Shown: positions 39,101-51,909 of the stretch, one piece after another | Numbering within the stretch: the stretch's first letter is position 1 | How the letters are laid out: every line of letters begins with the position of its first letter | NCBI GenBank assembly: GCA_029783825.1 | Contig: JAREIK010002254.1 | Span: 2,073,660 to 2,137,659 of the forward strand | Direction: 5' to 3' | Source: Sapria himalayana | Taxonomy: Eukaryota; Streptophyta; Magnoliopsida; Malpighiales; Rafflesiaceae | Length of the DNA: 64,000 nucleotides | Made by a program: the position numbers and the translations under genes | Notes under the pieces: generated by a model | Databases searched by the model: none | Told to the model about the DNA's origin: nothing | Seen by the model: only the letters and a program-made list of their open reading frames with translations

Positions 39101-40090
39101 ATCATGTCTAACATTTTCCCTCTAGATGCGAATATTCAGAAGAAGGGCATAAAATTAGCATCAAGATGTGAATGCTGCCATCAAGATATAGAGAGCACGG
39201 ATCACCTATTTTCTAAGGGTAAAATAGCTATAAAAGAGTGGAATAAATTAGAAATTGAAGCTAATATTGAAAGAAGTACAGTTAATTTAAGAAATAGGCT
39301 AGAAAACTGGTCAAAAAAACAAACAAAGAACAATATCTTAAAATGGATTAGAAGTTACATTCCGCATATAGTGCTATGGTGCATATGGATAGCTAGAAAC
39401 AGAAGTAGATATGATAATGTAAAAATGGAACATAATGTCATTTTGGAAGAAATAAAAAAAGAGAGTGCATTCATTATGGCTTGTAGTCCAATAAAAGTGA
39501 AAAACATGAAAAAAGAGGAAGATAGAATAAAAGAATGGCACCTTGCAACAATAGCAAGAAAAATGTCAATTATTAAAATAGTTAATTGGAATAAACATGG
39601 GTAGGGCAGTCTAACACTAAATACTGATGGAAGCTTTAAAAGAGAAATGGGAGAAGCTGGTGGAGGAGGTTTAATAAGAAATGTGGAAGGAGAGGTACTG
39701 AAAGCGTTCACATCAAGGGATATAGCATCTTCTGCCTTGCAAGCAGAAATTATAGCCCTACAAAAGGGTTTGCAAATTTGTAAATCTAACAATTACCTAA
39801 AGGTTCAAGCACAGGTGGATTCAAAAATACTAGTGGACCTAGTACAGGGAAAGATATATTTATGGCAATTTGAAGAAGAGATTGATAATATTAGAAACAT
39901 CCTAAGAGAAATAAAAAGAGAAATTAAGCATATTTATAGGGAAGCAAACATGATTGCAGATAGATTAACGGAAGAAGGAATGAGAAAAGGATCACAAGAA
40001 TTTAGAGGGGAGAATATACCTGGAAAATTCAAAGGACTAATAAGATTAGATAAAATTGCATTTCCGTATATTAGGCTTCAAAAAACATGA
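36195..40090 (+). pseudogene. LINE ORF2: endonuclease, reverse transcriptase and RNase H, broken
   Basis: This polyprotein would nick the target and copy the RNA into it. The APE-type endonuclease (36195-36870) shows LYWNIRG, LAEPM, GGDFNTI, WSRLDRVLL and CSDHSPLLV. The reverse transcriptase (about 37640-38400) shows EDYRPISQCN, AGFVKNRLITENI, MKLDLAKAFDKVEW, GLRQGDPLSPSLFNIY and the catalytic AYADDMIIF. The zf-RVT region (about 39050-39250) shows KIMSNIFPLDANIQKKGI and C.CC...D..DHLF. RNase H (39610-40000) shows LNTDGSFK, AEIIALQKGL, QVDSKILVDLV and EANMIADRL. Lesions: TAG 37206, a one-frame shift near 37270, TGA 37532 (inside the A.PDG motif), TGA 37565, TGA 38708 and TAG 39602. Several are explained by single transitions (CAG to TAG, TGG or GGA to TGA). 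All catalytic residues are otherwise present. It starts inside the ORF1 stop. Confidence 0.95.
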
Positions 40091-40128
40091 ATTAATTTGA
40101 AAAAAGAGGGGGGGGGGGGTTTTGTTTA

Positions 40129-40165
40129 AGCCCGATAAAGGGCTGAGTAAGCCCTAGAAAGGGCT
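40129..40165 (+). promoter_or_regulatory. Tandem RNA hairpins in LINE 3' region, copy 1
   Basis: AGCCCGATAAAGGGCT (40129-40144) and AGCCCTAGAAAGGGCT (40150-40165) are two perfect 5-bp stems with 6-nt purine-rich loops, 5 nt apart. Alternative pairing between them is also possible. In some LINEs the reverse transcriptase recognises a 3' stem-loop; that role here is inference. Confidence 0.55.
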
Positions 40166-40809
40166 GAAAATTATTAATCTAATGAATTGTTGTTAGTGTT
40201 TGTCTTTTTTTGTAGTTGGCAGGAGATAAGAGTAGAAAGAGATAGCTTCCCGGTTCTGAGGGAAGCCGGATAAGAAGATATTTTGTAATTTATTGTTTGG
40301 TAGGTTTTGCTTTGGTTGGATTTTTTCAGGTTAAGTTAAGCTACAGCAAGGCGTTTGCAAAGGTTAACTAAAAGGAAAGCAGGCTGGACAAAGCTAGAAA
40401 GGGAAGGAAACGATTGGTTGGAGGAGCTGGCTTGGAGGCAGTGTTTTAGAACTATCATTTTTCACTGGAGTCTATTATGTGCAATAATCTCAGCTACGAC
40501 TGTAATAACTATCTCATAGTTATTGCAGTTACGGATGCGCAAGTGCATTGATTAGCCAAGAGACTGTTATCAAAGTCAGTGCTGAGTTTATCTCATGGGA
40601 GTCGGCATTCAGTTTGGAGTGCATTGAGTTTATCAGTCGGTCATGGGAGCTGGCACTCAGTGGCATTCAGTTCTGAGTTTATCAGTCTTGAGTCAATACC
40701 GACTCAAGCCTTGAGTCATTACCGACTCAAGTCTTGAGTAAGTATGGAAGCCAGCATGTACTAAGATGGGAGTACCCATAAAAGAGCACGATCGGCCAAG
40801 AGACTAATA

Positions 40810-40846
40810 AGCCCGATAAAGGGCTGAGTAAGCCCTAGAAAGGGCT
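40810..40846 (+). promoter_or_regulatory. Tandem RNA hairpins in LINE 3' region, copy 2
   Basis: The same two hairpins, AGCCCGATAAAGGGCT (40810-40825) and AGCCCTAGAAAGGGCT (40831-40846), are preserved without change in the second module although the rest of the module has diverged. The conservation suggests recent duplication or constraint on the stems and loops. Confidence 0.55.
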
Positions 40847-41404
40847 AAAAATTATTAACTAATGAATTATTGTTAGTGTTTGTCAGTTTTTTTTGCAGTC
40901 GGCAGGGGGATAAGAGAAGAAATAGTTAGCTTCCCGGTCCTGAGGGAAGTTGGATAAGGAGAGAGCTTGTAATTTTATTGCTTGGTAGGCTACTTTTTGG
41001 TTGGATTTCTTTTCAAGTTAAGTCAAGCTGTAGCAAGGAGGTTCTCAGCATAGGTTAACTAAAAGGAAAGCAGGCTGGACAAAGCTAGAGAGGGATGAAA
41101 ATGGCTGGTTAAAGGAGCCGGCCTGGAGGCAGTGTGTTGAATTCTTACGCATTGATCGGCCAAGAGACTGTTATTACTTACGCAATGTTGAATTATTTCT
41201 TACGTATTTTTCTTCTATCAAGAGACTGTTATTGATCGGCCAAGAGACTGTTAGTAGAATGATATGAAATTTACATTTTACTCTAGTATTCTAGATTAGG
41301 TTTAAAGTGGGTGTAAAAGGGATAAGGGTAGAATTAGTTTGTAAAAATGGTATTCCTCCGCCAAAAGAGAGGGTGATAATTAATAATAAAACAACCTTTA
41401 AAAA

Positions 41405-41421
41405 AATGTAAGTATCTATTT
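41405..41421. repeat. LINE target-site duplication, right copy
   Basis: AATGTAAGTATCTATTT, identical to 34640-34656; array sequence continues immediately after it. Confidence 0.9.
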
Positions 41422-42476
41422 GTATATCTATATATCTATCTCTTTCTATATCTACCTATTTATTTATTTATCTATCTATCTATATGTCTATCTATCTATA
41501 TAATAATTATTTTATCTATCTATATAATAATCTGATTATCTATTTATCAATCTATCTGCCTACTTATATGTATGTTTATATGTATATCTAAATTTCTATC
41601 TATGTGTCTATCTATCTAACTATTTATCAATATTTCTATTATTTATCAACTATCTATCAATCTATCAATCAATTTTTCTATTAATCTATCTATCAATCAG
41701 CCTATCAATCAATCATTCTATCTAACTATATATAAATGGGTCTAATAATGTGTATATCAATCTATATATCTCTATATCATTTAACTACCTATATGTATAT
41801 ATATCAATTTATCTATCTTTGTATAAATCCATATATCTATCTATCTATCTATTTGTCAATCTATCTATCGATCTATTTGTCTATCTTTTTGTCTATATAT
41901 TTGTCTATCAATATGTCTATCTATTTTTATGTCTTTATATATCTATCTATCTATATTTCTATGTCTATCTATATGTCTATTAATATGTCTATAAATATGT
42001 CTTTCATGTTTCTTTCTTTTTGTTTATCTATCTATCTTTCTATCTATCTATCTTTATTTCTATCTATCTATGTAAATATCAATATATCTGTCTATCTATC
42101 TATTTATCTATCTATCTCTATATTTTAATGTTTATCATAATGCTTATATTTGATATATCTATATGTCTCTTTATCTGTCTATCTAACTATCTCTCTAACA
42201 ATATGTCAATATATCTATCTATATATTTGTCTATCTATCTATCTATTTATTTCTCTATCTATCTTTCTATCTATATATCTATCTAACTATCTATCTTTCT
42301 TTCTATCTATCTGTCTATATATCTTTCTATCTATCTCTCTATTTAACTCTATCTATTTATTTTTTTATCGATATGCCTATAAATCTATCTATAAATCTAT
42401 CTATTATTTATATCAATCAAACTATCAACCTGTCTATTCATATGTCTTTCAATCTATCTATCAATATATCAATCAA

Positions 42477-42516
<40 letters not shown>

Positions 42517-43440
42517 TATCAATCTATCTATTTGTCAATCAATTTATTTATCTATCTGTCTATCTATCTATCTATCTATCTGTCTATCTATATATCAAAC
42601 TATCTATCTTTATATATGCATATCTATCTTCATATCTATATATTTATCTATCTTTCTGTCTAACTATCTATCTATCTATCTTTCTATCTTTTTATCTATC
42701 TATCTATCTATTGATTTGTCTATCTATCTATCTTTCTTTATGTCTAAATTATTTGTTAATCTATCTATCTATATGTTTAATATTTTGTCTATCTATCTAT
42801 CAAATAATTTGACTATCTATCTGTCTATTTATGTATTTGTCTATCTATCTATTTGTCTATGTTTATATCTATTTTTCTGTCTATCTATCTGTCTGTCTGT
42901 CTGGCTATCTATCTTCATATCAATCTATCTATAAATAAATCTATCAAGTTGTTTATAAACCTATGTATCATGCTATCTATCAATCTGACTTTCTATTTAT
43001 CTTTATATCTATTTGTCTGCCTATTCATCAGTCAATCTATTTATCTGTCTAACTATCCATCTTTTTATCTATAGATCTATCTGTCTACCTATATATCTTT
43101 CTATCTATCTATTTATCTAATTATCTATTTGTCTATCTATCTATCTATCTATTTATCTATCTATTTGTTTATCTTTCTATCAATCTATCTGTCTATCTAT
43201 TTGTCAATGTCTCTCTCTATCTATGCATCTATCTATGTATATTTCTATGGTTCTTTCAATGTGTCTATTTATATTTATATTTACTATCTATCTGTATATC
43301 TCTATATCTATCAATCTGCGAATCTATTTGTCTATCTATTTTCTAACTTTCTTTCTATAAATATATATATATATATTTCTATCTATCTGGCTATCTATAA
43401 TTCTATCTATCAATATATCTATCTATCTATCTATCTATCT

Positions 43441-43458
43441 GTGTGAGTGAGTGAGTGA

Positions 43459-43470
<12 letters not shown>
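43441..43470. repeat. GTGA/GT microsatellite
   Basis: GTGTGAGTGAGTGAGTGAGT followed by a GT run and then (TA)n. A related GTGTGAGTGTGA tract lies at 45165. Confidence 0.9.
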
Positions 43471-43494
<24 letters not shown>

Positions 43495-43631
43495 CTATAT
43501 GTCTATTTATCTCTCTTTTTATATAACAATCAATCTATCTATCTGTCTTTATTTTTATCTATCTATATGTCTATGTATCTATCTATATGTCTATGTATCT
43601 ATCTATCTTTATGTGTATCTTTCTATCTATC

Positions 43632-43636
<5 letters not shown>

Positions 43637-43700
<64 letters not shown>

Positions 43701-43712
43701 GTATGCATGTAT
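43637..43712. repeat. (TA)n run passing into GTAT repeat
   Basis: About 50 bp of uninterrupted TA followed by GTATGTATGTATGCATGTATG. One of several such switches from TCTA to TA to GTAT within the array. Confidence 0.95.
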
Positions 43713-44011
43713 GTATGTATTTGTATCTTTATCTATCTATCTTTCTATTTTTATATTTCTGTGTCTATCTATCTATCTATTGATATATATATATATGTTT
43801 ATCTATCTATCTTTTTTTATAACAATCAAATAATCTATTTGTTTATCTTTTTATCTATCTATATGTCTATCTATCTATATATCTATCATTATGTGTATCT
43901 TTATAAATATATATATATGTATGTATATCTCTATGTCAATCAATCAATCAATCTATTAATAGATATATATCTATCTATCTATATATCTATCTTTATGTGT
44001 ATCTTTTTATC

Positions 44012-44046
<35 letters not shown>

Positions 44047-44120
44047 ATAACTCTATGTCAATCAATCAATCTATCTATTAATAGATAGATAGATAGATAT
44101 ATAAATAAATAAATAAATAA

Positions 44121-44164
<44 letters not shown>

Positions 44165-45164
44165 ATCTATCTATATCTATATCTATCTAGCTATCTATTT
44201 ATCTATATATCATAATAACTATTTTTATATCTATCTATATGATATGTCTAAATATCTACATATCAATTTGTTTATCAATATGTCTATCTATTAGTCTATA
44301 TATATGTCTAATAATTTTTTCTCTATATGTCTATCTATATGACTATCTTTCTTCTATTTATCTATCTATATACTATCTATCTATATGACTACCTAACTAC
44401 TTACCTACCTATATATATATATATATATATATCTATCTATCAATCTGTGTATCTCTCTATCTATGTTTATAACTATCTATCTAGCTAGCTATCTATCTAT
44501 ATATCTATATATCTATCTATATGTTTTTCAATTTGTCTATCTATCTGTCTATCTATGTGTTTATCTATCTATTTCTCTATCTGTCTTTGAATTTCTCTAT
44601 CTGTCTTTCAATTTCTCTATCTATATTTCTCACTATCAATCTACCTATATGTCTATCTATCTAACTATCTATTTGTCTATCTATCTATCTATATCTCTAT
44701 CTTTCTATCTATCTGTATATCTATCTATCTATCTATCTATCTTTATATTTATCTATTTATCTATCATATGTCTGTCTGTCTAACTATATGCCTATCTATC
44801 TATCTTCTATCTACTTATCTTTATTTCTATCTGACTATCTTATTATCTATCTAACTATCTATCTATATGCCTATCTATGTGTTTTTTACTTATCTATCTA
44901 TATATCTATATTGCTATCTTTCTATCTTTCTATATATATATATATATATACATATATATCTGTCTGTATAATAATCTATCAATTTATCTATCCAACTTTA
45001 TTTCTACCGATCAATCTATTTATCAATCACTCTATCAAAAATTCTTTAAATCTGTCGAACTATCTTTGTATCGATCTGTCTATCTATATGTCTATCAATT
45101 TATCTATTAATCCGTCTATCTATCTATCTATATCTATATATATCTATCTATCAATCTATCTATT

Positions 45165-45189
45165 TGTGTGAGTGTGAGTGTGAGTGTGA

Positions 45190-45235
<46 letters not shown>

Positions 45236-45240
45236 CTATA
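45165..45240. repeat. GTGA/GT microsatellite near the polarity switch
   Basis: GTGTGAGTGTGAGTGTGAGT passes into an uninterrupted (GT)n of about 17 units and then (TA)n, about 240 bp left of the array's strand switch. Confidence 0.95.
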
Positions 45241-45475
45241 TATAATTATCTATTTATGTATATGTCTATCTATCTATCTATTTATCTATATATCTTGCTG
45301 ACTTTATATCTGTATATCTATATGTATATCTATCTATATATCTAGCTATCGATCAATGTATGAATCTGTCAATCAATATGTTTATTAATATATCTATCAA
45401 TCTATATTTCTATCTTTCTATTAATCACTATATCAATCTATCTATCCATTTGTTTATCTATCTATCTATATATCA

Positions 45476-47016
45476 ATAGATAGATATATAGATATATAGA
45501 CAAAAAGATAAAAAAAGATAGATATATAGACCTATAGATAAATAGATAGATTGACATACATATAAATTGATGGATAGATGGGTAAACAGATAGACATACA
45601 TATATATATAGACAGATAGATTGATTGATACAAAAATAGATAGATAGGCAGATAAATAGACAGATAGAGAGATAGATAGATAGATAGATAGAAGTATATA
45701 TATATAGATAGAAAGATAGATATAAATTTAGACATATAGATAGACAAGAAGATCAACAAAAAGATCGATAGATAGATGGATAGATTGGTATAAAAACAAA
45801 CAGATAGATAAATATATAGAAAGCTACACAAATGGGTAGATAGATAGATAGACAAATAGATAAATTTAATAGATTAATAGATAGATACATAGTTAGAAAG
45901 ATAGAAAGATAGAGAGAGAGATTACAAGATAGATACATAGATAGTTAGATAGATAGATATATATATATATATATATATATTTATACATATATAGACAAAT
46001 AGATAGATATAAATATAGTTAGATAGACAAATAAATATATATACAAACAGACAAACAAATAGATAGATTAATAGATAGATATATATATACAGATAGATAG
46101 GCAGATAGAGAGATAGATACACAGATAGTTAGATAGATAGATATAGAGATATATAGTTAAATTGATAAATAGATAGGTATATATATAGATAGATAAATAG
46201 ATAGAGAGATAGATTATAGAAAGATAAATAGATGAAAGATTGATCGATAGACAGATAAAAAAATAGAGAGAAGATTATTAGATAGATAGATTAATAGATT
46301 GATAGACAGATAGATAAATATTTAAATAAATAGATAGATTGATTGATTGATAAATAGATAGATAGATGGACAAATTGAAAAACAGATAGATAAATAGCCA
46401 GACAAATAAACAAACATATAGATAAATAGACAGATGGACATATAGATAGATGGAAATAAAGAAAGATAGATTAATAGATAGATGAATATATAAATTGATA
46501 GATAGATATATTGATAAATAGATTGGCACAAAGAAAGACAAATTGATAAACAAATTGATAGACAAATTGATAAACAGATTGTGAGACATATTGATTAATA
46601 GAATGATAGACATATTGATAGACAAATTGATTGATTAATTGATAGATAGATTGATCAATTGATAGATAGATAGATTAATAGACTAACAGATAAATATATT
46701 TATAAATAGATTGATAAGCAAGTTGATAGAAAGATAAAAAGACTGATTGATAGACTGATAGATATATAGATAATTATATATAAAGATAGATATATAGATA
46801 GATAGAGTAACAAATAGATCAATAGATTATTAAACAAATAAATAGAAAAATAGATAGATAGATAGATAGACATATAAATAGATAGATAGATAGACAGGAA
46901 TAATGAATATTAGATAGACAGATAGATAGATAAATAGATAGACAAACTGACAGAGTGACAGATAGATAGATAGATAGAGAAATATATAAAAAATATATTG
47001 ATAGATATTTAGACAA

Positions 47017-47049
<33 letters not shown>

Positions 47050-48836
47050 CAGATAATTAGATAGATAAATAAATAAATAGATAGATAGACATACAGACAT
47101 ACAAACAAATATATAGACATACAAATAAATCTAAATATAGATGGACATATAGGTAGTTAGATAAACATAACGATAATAGATAGATAGACAGATAGAAAGA
47201 TATATTGTTTGACAGGTAGACAGGCAGGAAAGTAGGCATACAAACAAACAAATACATAAAAAGATAGACACACTAATAGATTGACAATTAGATAGATATA
47301 TAGATAGATAGACAGTTTGATAGATAGATTGCTCGATAGATTGATAGACAATAGATAGATAGATTTATAGATAGATAAATAGATAGATAGATATATATAA
47401 TGACAATATATAGATAGATAGATAGAAAAAAAGATGGATATATAGACAGACAGACAAATAGACAAATAGATAAAAGATTTTTAAACAAATTGATTGATAG
47501 AATTATTGACATATTCATAGATAGATAGATTGATTGATTGATAGATTGATAGATTGATAGAAAGATTATTAGATAGATTGATAGATAGATATATAGACAG
47601 ATAGAGAGACAAATAGATAGACAAATAAAAGCACACACAGAAAGATAGATTTTTATATAGATAGATAGACATACAAATATATAGATAGATATATCAAGAG
47701 ATAGATAGATAAAAATATAGTCGTATAGATTCATTTAATGATAGATTTATAGATAGACAAATAGATAGATATATTAAAAGATATATAGATAGAAAGATAG
47801 ATTGATTGACTAATAGACTAATAGATAAACAGATAAATTGATAGATTATAGACTAATAGATAGACAGATAGATAGAGAGTAAGATAGACAAATAGATAGA
47901 TAGATTTATAGAAAGACAAATAGATAAATAGATAGATAGACAGATAGATAGAGAGAGAGATAGATTGATATATAGACATAATTATAGATAGGGAGTTAGA
48001 TAAATATATAGAAAGACATATATATAGACAGACAGACCAATAAATAGACAAATAAATAGAATGATTGATAAACAGAAGATAGAGAAATAGATAGATATAT
48101 ATATATATATATAAAGTTAGATAAAAATATAGGCAGATAGATTGATTGAAAGATATATAAATAGATAGATAGATAAACAAATAGAGATAGATAGATAACT
48201 TTATAAATAGATATAGATAAGTATATAGATAGATTGATAGATAGACGAATAGGAATTAATTTAGAAAGATATATAGGCCAAGAGACAAAAGGATAAATAG
48301 ATAGATAGATAGACAATTAGACATATAGATAGACACACAAATAGACTTTATAGAAATAAAGATATATAGATTATATGATAGATATATTGATAGATAGATA
48401 AAAAAATTAATAGAGAGATAAATAAAAATTGATAGATAGATAGATTGACTAATTTTTATATATATTTATAATTAGTTGATATAAATATAGATAGACTCTT
48501 TGATAGACTGATAGATAGATAGATTGATAAAATGATCGATAGTCAGATTGATAGATAGATTTATAGATAGATAAATAGATAGATTGATAGATAGACAGAT
48601 AGATAAACAAATTAATAAATATATATATATAGATTGATTGATTGATAAAAAGATAGATAGACAAATAGATAGTTAGATAGTTAAATAGGTAGATAGACTA
48701 ATAGAGAGACAAAAAGATAGATAAAGAGATAGACAAATAGATAGAAATATATATAGATAATTAGATAAAAAGTTAGATATATAGATATATAGATAGATAG
48801 ATAGACAAACAGATTGATAAATAAATAAATAAATAA

Positions 48837-48902
<66 letters not shown>

Positions 48903-49247
48903 ATATAGATAAAAATAGATAGACAAATAGATAGATAGACATATAGATATATAGTCACATAGATAGAAAGAGAGATAGACATATAGATAAATAGAAAGAT
49001 AGATAAAGATATATTCAGATAGATAGACACACAGATTGATTAATAGATCATTATATAGACAACTATATAGATAGATTGATTGATAGACATATAGATAGAT
49101 TGATTGATAGTCATATAGATAGACAGATAGATACACATATAGATAGATAGTTAGTAGATAGAAAGATAGATATATAGAAGATAGATAGATATATATACAA
49201 TTAGATAGATAGATAGATAGATAAAAGATAGATAGATATATATACAA

Positions 49248-49278
<31 letters not shown>

Positions 49279-51909
49279 GATAGACAAATAGATTTATAAA
49301 TATATAGACAATTTTATAGACAGAATGAAAATAATTAAATAGATTGATAGAAAGATTGATAGACAAATTGATAGATAGATTGATAGACAAATTCATAGAC
49401 AAATAGATACATCGATAAATAGATTAGTAGATAAATAGGTAGATAGATTGGTAGAAAAATAGATAAATAGATATATATAGATAGATAGATAGATAGATAA
49501 ATAAATAGATAAAAAAATAGTGAGACAGAAAGATATATTTATTGATAGATAGATATATAGTAATATAGATAGACATATTTATTGATAGATAATTAGATAG
49601 AGACATAAATTGACAGATAGAAATATAAATAGATAGACATATACATAAACAGATAAAAAGATAGAATGATCAATTGATAGACATATAGATAGACATATAG
49701 AAAGAAAGATAGATAGATAGATTAATTGATAGATAGATTGATTTTTATATAGACAGATAAATAGATAGATAGATAAATAAAAAAATAGATAGACATGATA
49801 TATAGATATATAGATAGACTGATATATTAATTGATAAGTAGATTGATATATATAGATAAATAGATAAATATATTAATAGATATATAGATAAATAGATAGA
49901 TAGATAGACAGAATGATAGATAGATTGATAAAAAGATTGAAAGTCAGATTGATAGAAAGATTAATAGACAAATTTATAATTAGATTTTAGAAAGTTTGTT
50001 AGATAGATTTATTGACATATAGATAGACATATTGATAGACTAATCGGTAGACAGATAGCTAGACAGATAGATATACTCATATACAATTATATAAATAGAT
50101 ATATTGACATATTATTAGACAAATAGATAGATTGATATCTAAATAAACATATAGATAAACTGATAGATAGACATGTAAATAGATAGATATATAGATAGAC
50201 AAATAAATAGATAGTTAGATAAATAGGTAGATAGATTGGTAGATAGATTGATAGACAAATAGATAGATAGATATACAGATAGATAGATAGATAAATATAT
50301 AAATAGACAGATAGATAGACAGAAAGAAATAGTGATAGATAGATATATGGATATATTAAATATAGACATACATATTTATTGATAGATAGTTAGATATAGA
50401 AATAAATTAACTGATAGAAAGATAGAAAGAACAATTGATAGATAGTTAGATAGACACATTGAAAGATAGTTAGATAGAGAGATTAATTGATAAATATATT
50501 GATTTTTAGATAGACAAACAAACAGACAGACATACAGACAGAGAGATAGATTGATTGATTGACCAATAGATAGACCAATATATAGATTGATAAATAGATT
50601 GATATAAAGATTGATAGATAAATTAATAAATATATAGATGGATAAACAGATAGATTGATTGATAGATAGATAGATTGATAGATAGATTGATAGATAGATA
50701 GATTGATAGAAAGATTGATAATCTGATTGATAGAAAGATTAATAGACAAATTTATAGACAGTTAGATATAAAGTTTCATAGAGAGATTGATTAACATATA
50801 TATAGACATATTGATAGAATGATAGGTATACAAATAGATAGACAGATAGATTGACAATTATATAGATAGATATATTGACATTTTATTTGGAAAATAGATA
50901 GATAGTCAGATAGATAGATAAACACATAGATAGAAAGGTAAATAAATAGATAGATAGTTAGATACAAAGAAAGTAAGATAGTTAAATATATAAATAGATA
51001 GATAGATAGACATATAGTTAGACATATATATAGATAGAGAAATTTAATAGATAGATAGATGGATAGATAGATAGATTGAATGATAGATAGAAATATAGAT
51101 AGATAGATAGATAGATGACCGATAAAAAAACAAATAGATCGGTAGTTTATTAGATAGATCAATTGACAGACAAATAGATAGATAGATAGATAGATAGACA
51201 GACAAATAGATAGATAGATAGATTGATTGATTGATATATAGATATATAGATAGAGAGATAAATAGGTAGGTAGATAGATAAATAGATATTTAGATAGATA
51301 GATACATAGATAAATAGATAGAAAGATAATTAGCTAAATATATAGATACATAGATAGAAAGACAGATAGATAGACAAATAGATTGACAAATAAATAGATA
51401 GATAGATATATTGATAGATAGATATATATACAGTTAGATAGATAGATAAATAAACATATAGATAGATAGATAGATAGATAATTATATAGAAAGATAGATA
51501 AATACAAAGATTGATATACAGACATATAGATAGATAGATAGTTAGTTAGATAGATTGACAATTAGATAAACAAATACATAGATAGAAAGATTGAAAGATA
51601 GTTATAAAATAAATAGACATATAGATATATAGATATATAGATAGATAGTTAAACATATAGATAAACAGATTGATTGATTGATTGATAGACAGATCGATAG
51701 ACAGATAGATAGTTAGATAGATACAAAGATAGATAAATAGAAAGACAAATAGATATATTGCTATATAGATTGATAGTTAGATTTATAGATAGATAGATAA
51801 ATTGATTGATAGATATATAGATAGATAGATAGATAGAAAGATAGATAGATAGATAGAAAAATATATAGACATATAGATACACAAGTAGATAATTAGATAG
51901 AATGGTAGA
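45476..51909 (-). repeat. Tetranucleotide array with reversed polarity (TAGA/CAGA), block 5
   Basis: From 45476 the lattice reads TAGA, CAGA, TTGA and CAAA on the plus strand, the reverse complement of blocks 1-4. The open Leu-Ser-Ile-Tyr frames move to the minus strand accordingly. The variant spectrum and (TA)n content match the other blocks, so this is the same satellite in inverted orientation. It runs 6.4 kb with no transposon and stops at the CACTA cluster. No gene is supported. Confidence 0.95.
48837..48901. repeat. (TA)n microsatellite in block 5
   Basis: Preceded by (AAAT)n (AATAAATAAATAAATAAATA) and running about 60 bp of pure TA before the TAGA lattice resumes. Its mirror counterpart in block 4 at 44101-44161 also pairs AAAT repeats with (TA)n. 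Confidence 0.9.

Larger units (their letters stand above)
34657..41404 (+). mobile_element. Full-length L1-type non-LTR retrotransposon (LINE), 6.75 kb
   Basis: The element has a short 5' leader, ORF1 (DUF4283-like domain plus zinc-knuckle-like region), ORF2 (apurinic-type endonuclease, reverse transcriptase, zf-RVT, RNase H), a 1.3-kb 3' region and a short A-rich end. It is bounded by an exact 17-bp duplication of array sequence, showing insertion by target-primed reverse transcription and full length at the 5' end. A C-terminal RNase H is known from several plant L1 lineages. Five in-frame stops and one frameshift in ORF2, and two frameshifts in ORF1, disable this copy. The small number of lesions suggests it is younger than the CACTA elements around it. 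Confidence 0.95.
40091..41404 (+). other. LINE 3' region with duplicated 681-bp module
   Basis: The 3' region carries a 12-G run at 40108-40119 and then two copies of a module starting at 40129 and 40810 (offset 681 bp). The copies share CCGATAAAGGGCTGAGTAAG, GAATTRTTGTTAGTGTTTGTC, AGCTTCCCGGT and TTAACTAAAAGGAAAGCAGG and differ by scattered substitutions and small indels. Between and after them are repeats of GCCAAGAGACTGTTA and GAGT/CGACTCAAG words. The element ends in AACAACCTTTAAAAAA. The arrangement looks like a tandem duplication of the 3' untranslated region fixed within the element. Confidence 0.8.
41422..45475 (+). repeat. TCTA tetranucleotide array, block 4
   Basis: Plus-strand TCTA lattice as in the earlier blocks, but with more and longer (TA)n, (GT)n and GTAT runs towards the right. 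It includes a local duplication at about 43870-44090 (TTATGTGTATCTTT, CTATGTCAATCAATCAATC) and a short inverted patch of TAGA at 44079-44098. It ends where the lattice switches to the opposite strand. Open frames of up to 220 codons are repeat translations. Confidence 0.95.

Noticed and set aside
1..51909. CRISPR-like regular repeats
   Set aside because: No direct repeats of 25-40 bp with unique spacers; the periodicity is a 4-bp microsatellite and the DNA is eukaryotic.
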